A DNA stretch of 64,000 nt from JAHEJX01 sp041605955 (GCA_041605955.1 JBFIXI010000005.1:41310-105309); one strand, 5' to 3'; shown: positions 43,376 to 53,411, counted from the first letter of the stretch. Made by a program: numbers and translations. The notes: generated by a model not told the origin, from the sequence alone.

Positions 43376-43413
43376 GAAACAAAGTGTTCACATTCCGGCA
43401 ACTCTGGCGAAAC
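43376..43413. promoter_or_regulatory. Array of four GlnR-like half-sites
   Basis: gaaac (43376), ttcac (43387), gcaac (43398) and gaaac (43409) are separated by exactly 11 bases from start to start. Known GlnR boxes are GTnAC-N6-GnAAC, i.e. half-sites every 11 bases. Three of the four match GnAAC exactly and ttcac fits nTnAC. It lies about 113 bases from both the glnA and glnII starts, able to serve both. Confidence 0.65.
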
Positions 43414-43463
43414 CGGCGCCTGGCAGCGTGTCTGCGCAGAGGCAGGTTCTGCGCTGCCCCAAT

Positions 43464-43515
43464 AGATCACCTAGATGACAGAGATCACCTAGATGACAGA
43501 GATCACCTAGATCAC
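43464..43515 (+). repeat. 18-bp tandem repeat upstream of glnII
   Basis: The unit agatcacctagatgacag occurs twice perfectly (43464-43481, 43482-43499) and a third time as 16 bases with two changes at the end (43500-43515). It ends directly before the GGAGG ribosome site (43516-43520) of glnII. Thus it forms the leader of the message. Confidence 0.9.
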
Positions 43516-43526
43516 GGAGGAACCCA

Positions 43527-44528
43527 ATGCCGTACCGGGCGGAATACATCTGGATCGACGGGCAGAAGCCCACTGCCAAGCTGCGATCGAAGACCAAGAT
43601 CGTGCCGGACGGAGATCCGCCCCCGATCTGGGGCTTCGATGGATCCAGCACCGAGCAAGCCCCTGGCGAGGCATCGGATTGCGTCCTCAACCCGGTCTTC
43701 ATCACCAACGATCCCGTCCGCGGCGGCGACAACAAGCTGGTGCTCTGTGAAGTCCTCAACGTCGACATGACGCCCCACGAGTCGAACATGCGGGCTGCTT
43801 GTGTCGAGACCGCCGCGCAATACGCGGCGCACGAGTGCTGGTTTGGCATCGAGCAGGAATACACCTTCTTCAAGGACGGCCGCCCCCACGGCTGGCCCAT
43901 CGGAGGCTTCCCGGCTCCGCAAGGTGGGTACTACTGCGGGGTCGGCGCCGACGAGATCTGGGGCCGCGACGTTGTGGAAGCTCACACCACAGCCTGCCTC
44001 GAAGCGGGCCTATCGATCAGCGGTACGAACGCCGAGGTCATGATCGGCCAGTGGGAGTTCCAGATCGGGCCGCTGGGTCCGGTGGAGTGCGCCGACCAGG
44101 TCTGGCTGGCGCGCTGGCTCCTGTATCGCATCGCTGAGGACCACGACATCTCTGCTCACCTGACACCAAAGCCGGTGCAGGGTGACTGGAATGGGGCCGG
44201 GGCGCACACCAACTTCTCGACCACGGAGATGCGCGAGTCGTATGACCCGATCGTTGCGGCGTGCGAAGCGCTGGGCAAGGCGCATGACCTCCACATCGAG
44301 CATTACGGCGCCGGCATCGATACTCGCCTGACCGGCTTGCACGAGACGGCGCCGTGGACCGAGTACAACTATGGCGTGTCGGATCGGGGTGCGTCGGTGC
44401 GGATACCGTGGCAGGTAGCGCGCGACGGTAAGGGATATCTCGAGGATCGCCGTCCCAACGCCAACATGGATCCGTACGTGGTGACGCGGCTGATCACCGA
44501 CACGGTGTGCAGCGCCGCCGACGCCTAA
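43527..44528 (+). CDS. glnII: Glutamine synthetase type II (eukaryotic type)
   Basis: A 333-aa GSII. The start AEYIWIDGQ and IWGFDGSSTEQA, then FGIEQEYTFF, GTNAEVMIGQWEFQIG, NGAGAHTNFS and EDRRPNANMDPY are all characteristic of the octa/decameric eukaryotic form. It has a good ribosome site (GGAGG). GSII is found in some actinobacteria alongside GSI. Expression is likely under GlnR, given the half-site array and glnR beside it. Confidence 0.95.
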   Translation: MPYRAEYIWIDGQKPTAKLRSKTKIVPDGDPPPIWGFDGSSTEQAPGEASDCVLNPVFITNDPVRGGDNKLVLCEVLNVDMTPHESNMRAACVETAAQYAAHECWFGIEQEYTFFKDGRPHGWPIGGFPAPQGGYYCGVGADEIWGRDVVEAHTTACLEAGLSISGTNAEVMIGQWEFQIGPLGPVECADQVWLARWLLYRIAEDHDISAHLTPKPVQGDWNGAGAHTNFSTTEMRESYDPIVAACEALGKAHDLHIEHYGAGIDTRLTGLHETAPWTEYNYGVSDRGASVRIPWQVARDGKGYLEDRRPNANMDPYVVTRLITDTVCSAADA

Positions 44529-44565
44529 CTCACCAAACTCGACAGACAATCAAGTAACCCTCGTT

Positions 44566-44597
44566 GGAACGGGTCGCCTCCCGAGGCGGCCCGTTCC
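44566..44597. other. Long hairpin after glnII
   Basis: A near-perfect inverted repeat (ggaacgggtcgcct / aggcggcccgttcc with one T-G pair, loop about four bases) lies 37 bases after the glnII stop. There is no T run, so intrinsic termination is unproven. It could be an mRNA-stabilising end or Rho-assisted terminator. Confidence 0.55.
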
Positions 44598-44701
44598 GCG
44601 TGGGGCGATTGCGCAGCCGGGGACCAACCGGAGATTCCCGGCGTGGCGGTGATGCGCGGCGCGGACAAAACGGCCATTATGGGGCGCTCAGGAGGCAACT
44701 C

Positions 44702-45643
44702 ATGGTGCAACCAGTGCTCGACGTAGCCGGTCTGGAGAAGAGTTTCGACGACATCCACGCGGTGCGCGGCGTCTCGTTTCACATCGATCCGGGCGAGACC
44801 TACGGGCTACTCGGGCCGAACGGGGCGGGTAAGACGACGACGATCTCAATCGCCAGCGGCCTGCTCGAGGCCGATGCCGGCATGGTCAAAGTCGTCGGCG
44901 AAACCATGACCACGAAGACGCTGGGGCCGAAAGCTGCCGTCGGTCTGGTTCCTCAGGATGTCGCCATCTACCCGGACCTGACGGCTCGGGAGAACCTTCG
45001 GTTCTTCGGTCGCCTCTACGGCATGGAGAAAGCCCGACTGGGCAGTCGAGTTGACGAAGTGCTGGACGTGATCGGGCTCAGCGAACGAGCCGACGATCGG
45101 GCCGACGAGTTCTCGGGCGGCATGAAGCGCCGTCTCAACATCGGCATTGGCCTCCTCCACCAGCCGACCCTGCTGATCCTTGATGAGCCCACGGTGGGGG
45201 TCGACCCGCAATCGCGCAACGCCATCCTCGAGAGTGTGGAGCAGCTCTCGGCAGAAGGGCTGGCCGTGCTCTACACCACGCATTACATGGAAGAGGCCGA
45301 GCGGCTGTGCGACCGGGTGGGCATCATCGATCAGGGAGAGATCAAGGCGGAGGGCACCCGTCGCGAGCTCGTCCGCCTGGTGGGTCAGAGCGACCGGGTG
45401 CGCATTGCGGTGGCCGGCACCTCCCACAAAGCGGTGGAGGCGCTGCGGACCCTCCCGGGCGTGAGGGAAGCCATCGCGAGTGACGGAGCCATCGAATTGA
45501 TCGCCGACCGCGCCGCTCAGGTGCTCGCCGAGTCGCTGCGGATTGTCACCGACGCCGGCGCGTCCGTCACCTCGGTCGAGGTGGAGGAGCCGGATCTAGA
45601 GGCAGTCTTCCTCCATCTCACCGGCAAAGCGCTACGCGACTGA
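44702..45643 (+). CDS. ABC-2 type exporter ATPase
   Basis: A 313-aa ATPase from ATG 44702, after AGGAGG. Walker A GPNGAGKTTT, Q-loop VPQDVAIYPDL, signature FSGGMKRRLNI, Walker B LLILDEPTVGVDP and the switch His in YTTHYMEEAE. The DrrA-like C-terminus (about 230-313) is present. It drives the two following permeases. The cargo is unknown; drug, lipid or glycan export are common for this subfamily. Confidence 0.92.
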   Translation: MVQPVLDVAGLEKSFDDIHAVRGVSFHIDPGETYGLLGPNGAGKTTTISIASGLLEADAGMVKVVGETMTTKTLGPKAAVGLVPQDVAIYPDLTARENLRFFGRLYGMEKARLGSRVDEVLDVIGLSERADDRADEFSGGMKRRLNIGIGLLHQPTLLILDEPTVGVDPQSRNAILESVEQLSAEGLAVLYTTHYMEEAERLCDRVGIIDQGEIKAEGTRRELVRLVGQSDRVRIAVAGTSHKAVEALRTLPGVREAIASDGAIELIADRAAQVLAESLRIVTDAGASVTSVEVEEPDLEAVFLHLTGKALRD

Positions 45644-45644
45644 A

Positions 45645-46823
45645 ATGACGGCCGCCTTCACGATCGCAATTAAAGATCTGGCTCAGCGGATCCGCGACCG
45701 ATCGGTGTTCATCATCGGGATCATCGCCCCGCTGGCGCTCGCTTTCATCTTCAATGCGATCTTCGGCGGCGGCATCAGCGACGTGGGGGAGAACATCACG
45801 TTGGACATCGGCGTCGTCGACGAAGACCGCGGCCCCATCGCTACGGCCTTCACCGAGGTCCTCGCGGACATCGAATCCGGTGGGTTCATCGAGCTGACCA
45901 CCTATCCGGACGAGGCGGCCGGCCGGGTGGGGGCCGAGAACGGCGAAGTAGGCGCTGTGTACGTGCTGGGCCCGTCCTTGTCGAGCGACATCATCAGCGG
46001 CTCCGGTGCGGCGTTGACCGTCATCGGTAACGTCGACGCCCCCACCACCACTCAGATCGCCTCGTCGATCGCCGAAGAGTTCACCCTGGCGGTGCGGCGC
46101 GGCAACACCGCCGCCGTCGCTGCGCTGATCGCAGGGTCGATCGGACCGGACGAGCTGGAGGCGGTGGCGCGCGACGCCGGGCAAACGCCGTCGGCACTCG
46201 CCTTGGGCACGGTAGAGGCCGCCACCCGGCAACTCGATCCGACCACCTACTTCGTTGCCGGCCTATCTGTCTTCTTCCTCTTCTTCATAGCGGGGATGTC
46301 GGTCACCTCGATGCTCGACGAGCGCCGCGAGGGCACTCTCGGTCGGCTGCTGGCGGCGCCGATATCGCCCGGATCGATCGTTGCCGGCAAATCGATCACC
46401 AGCGTGATCATCGCGCTGGTCGCAATGCTCATCCTGGTGATTGCCTCGACGTTCCTGATGGGCGCCGACTGGGGCTCCCCGCTGGGCGTCGCCGTGCTCG
46501 CCTTTGCCGCCGTACTAGCCATCGTGGCGATCATGACCCTGGTAGGCGGTTTTGCCCACACCGCCGAGCAGGCCGGCAATCTCCAGTCGATCGTGGCGGT
46601 GACCCTCGCCATGCTGGGCGGCACCTTCGTTCCCATCAGCGGAGAAGGCTTCCTTTCGACGCTGTCGCTGATTACCCCCAATGCGTGGTTTCTCCGCGGT
46701 CTGGGGGACATGGCCGGTGGGTCGATCGCCGACGGGTTGCCCGCGTTCGTGGTGCTGATGGTGATTGCGGCGGTTGCCGGCACGACCGGCCTGCTCCTCG
46801 TGCGAAGGTCGGTGCGGGTGTGA
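45645..46823 (+). CDS. ABC-2 type permease
   Basis: A 392-aa permease beginning one base after the ATPase stop. One N-terminal helix (about 22-40) is followed by a large extracytoplasmic domain (about 45-200) and five to six helices (about 203-390), with MSVTSMLDERREGTLGRLLAAP, the ABC-2 motif. The partner subunit follows with a 4-base overlap. Confidence 0.9.
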   Translation: MTAAFTIAIKDLAQRIRDRSVFIIGIIAPLALAFIFNAIFGGGISDVGENITLDIGVVDEDRGPIATAFTEVLADIESGGFIELTTYPDEAAGRVGAENGEVGAVYVLGPSLSSDIISGSGAALTVIGNVDAPTTTQIASSIAEEFTLAVRRGNTAAVAALIAGSIGPDELEAVARDAGQTPSALALGTVEAATRQLDPTTYFVAGLSVFFLFFIAGMSVTSMLDERREGTLGRLLAAPISPGSIVAGKSITSVIIALVAMLILVIASTFLMGADWGSPLGVAVLAFAAVLAIVAIMTLVGGFAHTAEQAGNLQSIVAVTLAMLGGTFVPISGEGFLSTLSLITPNAWFLRGLGDMAGGSIADGLPAFVVLMVIAAVAGTTGLLLVRRSVRV

Positions 46824-47977
46824 GAGCGGCGGCGATTGCCATGGCCAACCTCCGCCGGTTCGTGCGGGACCGGTCGAACATCTTCTTCGTATTCGTCCTC
46901 CCCATCGGAATCGTTCTGCTCATTGGTGCTCAGTTCGGCGGCGACTCTGCCCCTCAGGTCGGCGTCGTCACCGGTCCCGGCGAGATCGGTAACACCATTC
47001 GCAACGCCCTTGCTGCAGAGCCGGAGATCGCGGTGGTCGACTACGCCACCGAGGACGAGCTGGTCAGCGCGGTCGAGCGGGGCACGATCTCGGCAGGCGT
47101 GGTGGTCCCCGCCGATGCCGATGCGATGGTCGCCGGCGGGGAGACCGGGGACATCGGATTCATCGCCCGGCCCGACGGCCTCGGCCCGCAACTCCAGGCG
47201 GTCGTGGCCGAAGCGGTCGCCGTAGCGGCTGCGCAAACAGACACCGTTCGCTACGTATCCGGTCTCGGAGTCGAAGCTGCGACCGCAGCCAATGCCGCTT
47301 CCGAGGCGGTAACCCAGGTTCCGGAAATCGACGTGACCGTCGTAACCGCCGGGGACGCGCTGTTTCCGGCGTCGCTCGGCCAGTTCGATATCGGGGCGTC
47401 GAGTCAGGTGGTGCTGTTCATGTTCCTCACCGGCCTGGCGGGCTCGGCCGCCGTGATCCAAACCCGCAAGCTGGGCGTTGCCACCCGGATGCTCGGTACT
47501 CCTACCTCGGTTGGGACGATCGTGGGGGGAGAGGCGCTCGGCCGGTTCGTCATCGTGCTGCTCCAAGGCATCTACATCGTCATCGCCACGATCCTGCTGT
47601 TCCAGGTGAACTGGGGCGACCCGATAGCGGCGATGGTCGTATTGGTGGCTTTCGCCGCAGTCGGTGCCGGCGCCGCCCTGCTTTTCGGGACGCTGTTCAC
47701 GAACGATCAGCAGGCCGGTGGAGTCGGGGTCGTGGCCGGTATCGGCCTGGCGGCGCTGGGTGGCTCGATGCTGCCTCTCGAGCTCTTCGGCGACACGATG
47801 CGCACCATCGCCAACTTCACACCTCACGCCTGGGCCAACGAGGCGTTTGCCGATCTGGTCCGTCGCGAAGGCACGCTCGCCGACGTCCTCCCGGAGGTCG
47901 GGGTGCTGCTGGCCTTCGCCGCCGGCCTCTTGATAGTGGCCACGTGGCGAATGCGACGCGTGCTGACGGTTCGCTAG
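46820..47977 (+). CDS. ABC-2 type permease (second subunit)
   Basis: A 385-aa permease from GTG 46820, which overlaps the previous stop (GTGA). It has the same layout: helix 1, long periplasmic-type domain, then helices with GSAAVIQTRKLGVATRMLGTPTSVG. It is paralogous to the first permease, so the exporter is probably a heterodimer. It overlaps the next, convergent gene by four bases. Confidence 0.9.
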   Translation: MRAAAIAMANLRRFVRDRSNIFFVFVLPIGIVLLIGAQFGGDSAPQVGVVTGPGEIGNTIRNALAAEPEIAVVDYATEDELVSAVERGTISAGVVVPADADAMVAGGETGDIGFIARPDGLGPQLQAVVAEAVAVAAAQTDTVRYVSGLGVEAATAANAASEAVTQVPEIDVTVVTAGDALFPASLGQFDIGASSQVVLFMFLTGLAGSAAVIQTRKLGVATRMLGTPTSVGTIVGGEALGRFVIVLLQGIYIVIATILLFQVNWGDPIAAMVVLVAFAAVGAGAALLFGTLFTNDQQAGGVGVVAGIGLAALGGSMLPLELFGDTMRTIANFTPHAWANEAFADLVRREGTLADVLPEVGVLLAFAAGLLIVATWRMRRVLTVR

Positions 47978-48555
47978 GCCCCCGGGTTGCGCACTTCTCG
48001 GCGGACGAGCCTGAGGGAGTTGGACACAGTGGCGGCCGCGGCCTTGTAGTCCTCGAGCGCGGTCAGCCGCGGCTCAGAGCCGGACGCGTTGACGAGGCCA
48101 TCGATCATGCCGGCGGCGGCCTCTCGCATCGCTTCCATTCCGGCCAATACTGCGTCCCAGTCATCGAGCGCCGGTGGCGCTTCGAGGGCTGCAGTGTCGT
48201 CGGCGAGAGTGATGGTCTGGGCCTCGAGCTCTTCCAACGCATCGCGAGTGGCGCCGAAGTCCTCGTCACGGGTGTCCCAGTCGTCGTTGATCTGCTGAGC
48301 CAGGGTCGCCAAGTCCGAGACGTTGCGATCGATGGTGTTGGTGGTCTCGATGAACGCCGCCACCGCCGGGTTCAACGTCGTGCTGGTCGCCGGTGCCGCA
48401 GTCGTGCTCGTCGTGGTCGGCGACGTCGTGGTGGTGCCCGGGGAGGCCACCTCGGCGGCGGGGAGGGCGTTGACGAACACGTAGGTGAAGCCGATCAGGC
48501 CGGCCACCACGAGCGGCAGGACCCAGCGTCCCGGTTTGGGGTCTTCGCGACTCAC
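47974..48555 (-). CDS. Membrane-anchored helical protein of unknown function
   Basis: A 193-aa protein from GTG 48555. A short N-terminus (SREDPKPGR) leads into one membrane helix (WVLPLVVAGLIGFTYVFV), a Thr-rich linker and a helical domain with heptad-like Leu/Ala spacing. TATCTT lies six bases before the start. I do not recognise it. The long open frame further upstream is not supported. Confidence 0.72.
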   Translation of the reverse strand: MSREDPKPGRWVLPLVVAGLIGFTYVFVNALPAAEVASPGTTTTSPTTTSTTAAPATSTTLNPAVAAFIETTNTIDRNVSDLATLAQQINDDWDTRDEDFGATRDALEELEAQTITLADDTAALEAPPALDDWDAVLAGMEAMREAAAGMIDGLVNASGSEPRLTALEDYKAAAATVSNSLRLVRREVRNPGA

Positions 48556-48561
48556 GGCGCA

Positions 48562-48567
48562 AAGATA
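48562..48567 (-). promoter_or_regulatory. -10 box for the helical membrane protein
   Basis: TATCTT on the minus strand ends six bases before GTG 48555. Confidence 0.45.
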
Positions 48568-48612
48568 GCCCCGATCCCGGCAAATGCCGTATCGCGTACG
48601 CGCCGGAGTGCC

Positions 48613-48618
48613 TAGCCT
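48613..48618 (+). promoter_or_regulatory. -10 box for the FolM-like SDR
   Basis: TAGCCT ends six bases before ATG 48625, again the leaderless spacing. Confidence 0.45.
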
Positions 48619-48624
48619 TTCCAG

Positions 48625-49356
48625 ATGGATATCTCGGGCCGCAACGCGCTGATCACGGGAGGCGCCACTCGAGTGGGCCGGGCGCTCACCCTCGCCCTCG
48701 CCGCAGCCGGGGCCGACGTCTTCATCCACTACAACACTTCGGCGGGCCCGGCCGAAGAGACCGCCGCCGAGGTCAAGGGCACGGGTCGCCGGGTGGCCAC
48801 CGGCGCCACCGATCTCGCCGATCCGAGATCCGGGCCGGGCCTGATCGCAGCGGCGAGCGCGGCGCTTGGGCCGATCTCGATTCTGATCAACAGCGCCTCC
48901 GGCTTTCCCCGAGACACCTTGGCCGACGCCGACCTGGATGGCTTTCGTGCCGCTCTCGACCTGACTCTGGCGAGCCCGATATTCCTCACGCAGGCTTTTG
49001 CCGCGGCGCTCCCCGGGGATCTCGAAGGTGCCGTCGTCAACGTGACCGACGTCAAGACGCATCGACCCTACGTCGACCGCTTCAGCTACATCATCGCCAA
49101 AGGCGGTATCGATACGTTCACTCGGGCGGCGGCACGTTTCCTAGCGCCCCGTATCAGGGTGAACGCGGTTGCCCTCGGGGTCATCCTCCCGCCTCCCGGC
49201 GAAGGCGACTCGTATGCCGAGAAGCTCGCCGCCAAGCTTCCGCTGCGACGGGTCGGCGGCACCGAACCGGTAGCCGCTGCGATGCTCGCCCTTCTCGAGA
49301 ACGACTTCGTCACCGGCGAGATCCTGCGCATCGACGGCGGAGGCCACCTGGAGTGA
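48625..49356 (+). CDS. SDR, pteridine-reductase/FolM-like
   Basis: A 243-aa SDR. The cofactor loop is GGATRVGRALTLAL, with the Arg typical of NADPH-binding pteridine reductases. NSASGFPRDTL replaces the usual NNAG, as in the FolM/PTR1 group. Catalytic Tyr-Lys are in YIIAKGG. It lies just upstream of folB and folK-folE, which supports pterin reduction. The family assignment is by motif and context, so moderate confidence. Confidence 0.75.
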   Translation: MDISGRNALITGGATRVGRALTLALAAAGADVFIHYNTSAGPAEETAAEVKGTGRRVATGATDLADPRSGPGLIAAASAALGPISILINSASGFPRDTLADADLDGFRAALDLTLASPIFLTQAFAAALPGDLEGAVVNVTDVKTHRPYVDRFSYIIAKGGIDTFTRAAARFLAPRIRVNAVALGVILPPPGEGDSYAEKLAAKLPLRRVGGTEPVAAAMLALLENDFVTGEILRIDGGGHLE

Positions 49357-49358
49357 TC

Positions 49359-49432
49359 CTCCCCCCTTCGAGCCAGAGGCTCGATTTGGGCGGAGTACCC
49401 GGCGAAGCCGGGGGAGGGGGAAGCGGAGGCGC
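49359..49432 (+). repeat. Structured repeat copy A
   Basis: A 74-base element beginning ctcccccc and ending agcggaggcgc. It includes a first hairpin (tcgagcc/ggctcga) and a second, cccggc-gaa-gccggg (49398-49412). Copy B lies 7 bases downstream with the same frame of fixed bases. Non-coding; the 381-base gap before folB holds this, copy B and a partial third copy. Confidence 0.75.
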
Positions 49433-49439
49433 GGGGATT

Positions 49440-49511
49440 CTCCCCCCGCGAGCGGAGCGAGTGTTTGGGGGAGTGCCGCCCGGAGGGCGGGGAGGGGGGA
49501 AGCGGAGGCGC
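49440..49511 (+). repeat. Structured repeat copy B
   Basis: A 72-base relative of copy A. The flanks (ctcccccc..., tttggg.ggagt, aagcggaggcgc) match. The second hairpin is ccgccc-gga-gggcgg (49476-49490): both arms differ from copy A yet still pair perfectly, showing selection for the stem or recombination of palindromes. Confidence 0.75.
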
Positions 49512-49705
49512 AGGTAGACCTGTATCCGCGGGGCGGGTTCCACCGTGTTGGGGGTTGTTCCCGCGCCTTGGCTGCCCCCTCCGCCTCGTGGCGCTCGGTA
49601 CCTCCTACTCGGGACGTTTGGCTTTCGGCGGGACGGCGATGTTGGTGGCGGTGGGCCTCACCCAAACCCCCCTCGCCCAACGCTCGCCCTCCTCGCTCGT
49701 AGCAG

Positions 49706-49737
49706 GGGCTCGATTTGGGGGGAGTACGCTCCTCGGG
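49706..49737 (+). repeat. Partial third copy of the repeat, running into the folB promoter
   Basis: The bases gggctcgatttggggggagtac repeat the middle of copy A almost exactly (49708-49727 by eye). The end overlaps the -10 box TACGCT of folB. The rest of the element is not preserved. Confidence 0.6.
49725..49730 (+). promoter_or_regulatory. -10 box for folB
   Basis: TACGCT ends seven bases before ATG 49738. Its first bases belong to the third copy of the structured repeat. Confidence 0.45.
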
Positions 49738-50100
49738 ATGGACCTCGACAGAATCCACATCAGGGATCTCACCGTCATGGGGATTGTGGGGATCAAGCCG
49801 GAGGAACGGACCACGCCTCAAGAGATTCGCGTGAATGTCACCATGTGGGTGGATACTCGTCCGGCGGCAGCCAGCGACGACATTGCCGACGCCGCCAACT
49901 ACCGAACGATATCGAAGGCGCTGATCGCCCATCTGGAGTCCGGCAAGCCGATGCTGGTGGAGCGGCTCGCCCAAGAGCTCGTCGACGTGGTCTTTCAAAC
50001 CGAGCCCCGGGTCCAATCCGTAGAAATGACTGTGGAGAAGCCAACCGCGCTCCGGTACGCCAGATCAGTGGGAATCACCATCCACCGATCGCGCGTTTAA
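49738..50100 (+). CDS. folB: Dihydroneopterin aldolase
   Basis: A 120-aa protein of normal FolB length, from ATG 49738: DRIHIRDLTVMGIVGIKPEE, then NYRTISKALIAHLES and VERLAQELVD with the active-site Glu and Lys (VEKPTALRYARSVGI). It cleaves dihydroneopterin to 6-hydroxymethyl-dihydropterin. The next step (folK) is encoded 27 bases downstream. The open frame upstream of 49738 runs through the repeats. Confidence 0.93.
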   Translation: MDLDRIHIRDLTVMGIVGIKPEERTTPQEIRVNVTMWVDTRPAAASDDIADAANYRTISKALIAHLESGKPMLVERLAQELVDVVFQTEPRVQSVEMTVEKPTALRYARSVGITIHRSRV

Positions 50101-50127
50101 CGCCTGTAGCCAACTTGGAGAGAATCA

Positions 50128-51246
<1,119 letters not shown>

Positions 51247-51258
51247 GTCCACGGCCTC

Positions 51259-51306
51259 GCGCCGAGGTGAGTGCGCGCCGAGGTGAGTGCGCGCCGAGGT
51301 GAGTGG
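51259..51306 (+). repeat. 16-bp tandem repeat, three copies
   Basis: gcgccgaggtgagtgc occurs at 51259, 51275 and 51291 (the last copy ends gg). It fills most of the gap between folK-folE and moaA. No start codon arises from it. Function not evident. Confidence 0.9.
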
Positions 51307-51346
51307 CTATGAGCGCATCGCTGGCAGGCTGTGGTCGCGGAGCCGG

Positions 51347-51352
51347 TACGCT
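51347..51352 (+). promoter_or_regulatory. -10 box for moaA
   Basis: TACGCT ends nine bases before ATG 51362, slightly looser than the other leaderless starts in the window. Confidence 0.4.
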
Positions 51353-51361
51353 TGAGGCCTG

Positions 51362-52369
<1,008 letters not shown>

Positions 52370-52431
52370 GCGGTCTCCGGAACCTGGCTGACTTCGCCTG
52401 TCTTGTTCCTTATGCACCTAATACGCCTCTA

Positions 52432-52460
52432 TTGACTTCACCTAGCTGCAATCGTACTTT
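52432..52460 (+). promoter_or_regulatory. Complete promoter, leaderless
   Basis: TTGACT (52432-52437), a 17-base spacer, then TACTTT (52455-52460). The start ATG lies at 52467, six bases after the -10 box, so the first transcribed base is the first base of the codon. It is the clearest promoter in the window. Confidence 0.7.
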
Positions 52461-52466
52461 CGCCTC

Positions 52467-53357
52467 ATGTCCGACTATCAAGGCGATCTGCCCGAGGAAT
52501 ACGAGCACATACCATGGTCGCAGCTGGTGCCGGTGCAGAAGGACCGGTCGCTGCAATTGGCCGTCGTGGTGGTCGTCGTCATTGCGGCATTGCTCGCAAT
52601 CGTGTTCCTGCTCCGGCGGCCATCGCCGATCACACCGGTCGTAGCCGCCACCGCCCCGCCCGTCGCCACCACCGGGCCGCTCGAAGCGGCGGGTTTCGAG
52701 CCGGAAAGTGTCGCCGCGGATGCGCCCGTGCCGCTTTCCATCCCCCAGCCGGAGGCGCCGCAGATCTACAGCGAAGCCGACCTGATGGCCGCCCTTCCGC
52801 CAACGCCGGAGTTGATGGCGATTGCCCGCGCCGAGTGGTTCGTCACCGACTACTTCACCGTGGACGGCGATGCGGAGCTGGCGGACGCAGTGAGCGGCGC
52901 GTTGCCCGATGTTGTGGATCTGCCGGCTGCGGAGGGAACGACCATCTCATATGTCGAATGGGCCCGGTCGGTCGAGGTCGACACGGACGGGGCCGGCGGT
53001 TTCGACGTGACCGTCTGGTTCCGCACGCTGTATGGGGATCGGGATGGCGGGTTCGTCCGTGCCCCGGTGCGGGCGGTAATGGTCAGCCTCGTCACCGACA
53101 CGGCGGGCCGGCTGGCAGTAGCCGATATCCCGATGCCGGTGCCGCTGGCCCCGATGGGGATCCCGCCCTCGTGGCCCGCGCCGGACGATCCCCCTGCGGA
53201 GGTGGTGGCTCAGTCGATGGAGACGGCGGCGGTCCTCGGCGAGAACCCCACGCTGGTGAGCGCCGGGCGGGATGAGGACGGTTGGCGAGTGGTGCTGTCG
53301 GTGGGCGATGCGTCCGGGCTGCGGTTTCCGATCGTGGTGCGCCCCGGCGCGGGGTAG
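52467..53357 (+). CDS. Single-pass membrane protein of unknown function
   Basis: A 296-aa protein with a short cytoplasmic N-terminus (EYEHIPWSQLVPVQKDRS), one membrane helix (about 29-50) and a 240-residue outer domain with a Pro-rich start and alternating strands (VEWARSVEVDTDG, FDVTVWFRTLYG, APVRAVMVSLVTD). The layout resembles TcpC/VirB8-like extracytoplasmic folds but I cannot confirm this. A small membrane protein gene follows 54 bases later. Both are probably in one operon. Confidence 0.72.
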   Translation: MSDYQGDLPEEYEHIPWSQLVPVQKDRSLQLAVVVVVVIAALLAIVFLLRRPSPITPVVAATAPPVATTGPLEAAGFEPESVAADAPVPLSIPQPEAPQIYSEADLMAALPPTPELMAIARAEWFVTDYFTVDGDAELADAVSGALPDVVDLPAAEGTTISYVEWARSVEVDTDGAGGFDVTVWFRTLYGDRDGGFVRAPVRAVMVSLVTDTAGRLAVADIPMPVPLAPMGIPPSWPAPDDPPAEVVAQSMETAAVLGENPTLVSAGRDEDGWRVVLSVGDASGLRFPIVVRPGAG

Positions 53358-53411
53358 TTCGCCTCTAGCGCCGCGACCGCATAACGGCGACGCTGGAGGC
53401 GGAGGAAGACG

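Noticed and set aside
43464..43515. CRISPR-like array
   Set aside because: Repeats are head to tail with no spacers; the same holds for the 13- and 16-bp arrays.
44566..44597. Intrinsic terminator of glnII
   Set aside because: The hairpin is strong but no T run follows on either strand, so I list it only as a hairpin.
46247..47827. 526-codon open frame on the minus strand opposite the ABC-2 permeases
   Set aside because: Highly charged His/Asp/Arg-rich translation with no fold pattern, antisense to two well-formed permeases that overlap by four bases. GC-rich DNA commonly keeps this frame open.
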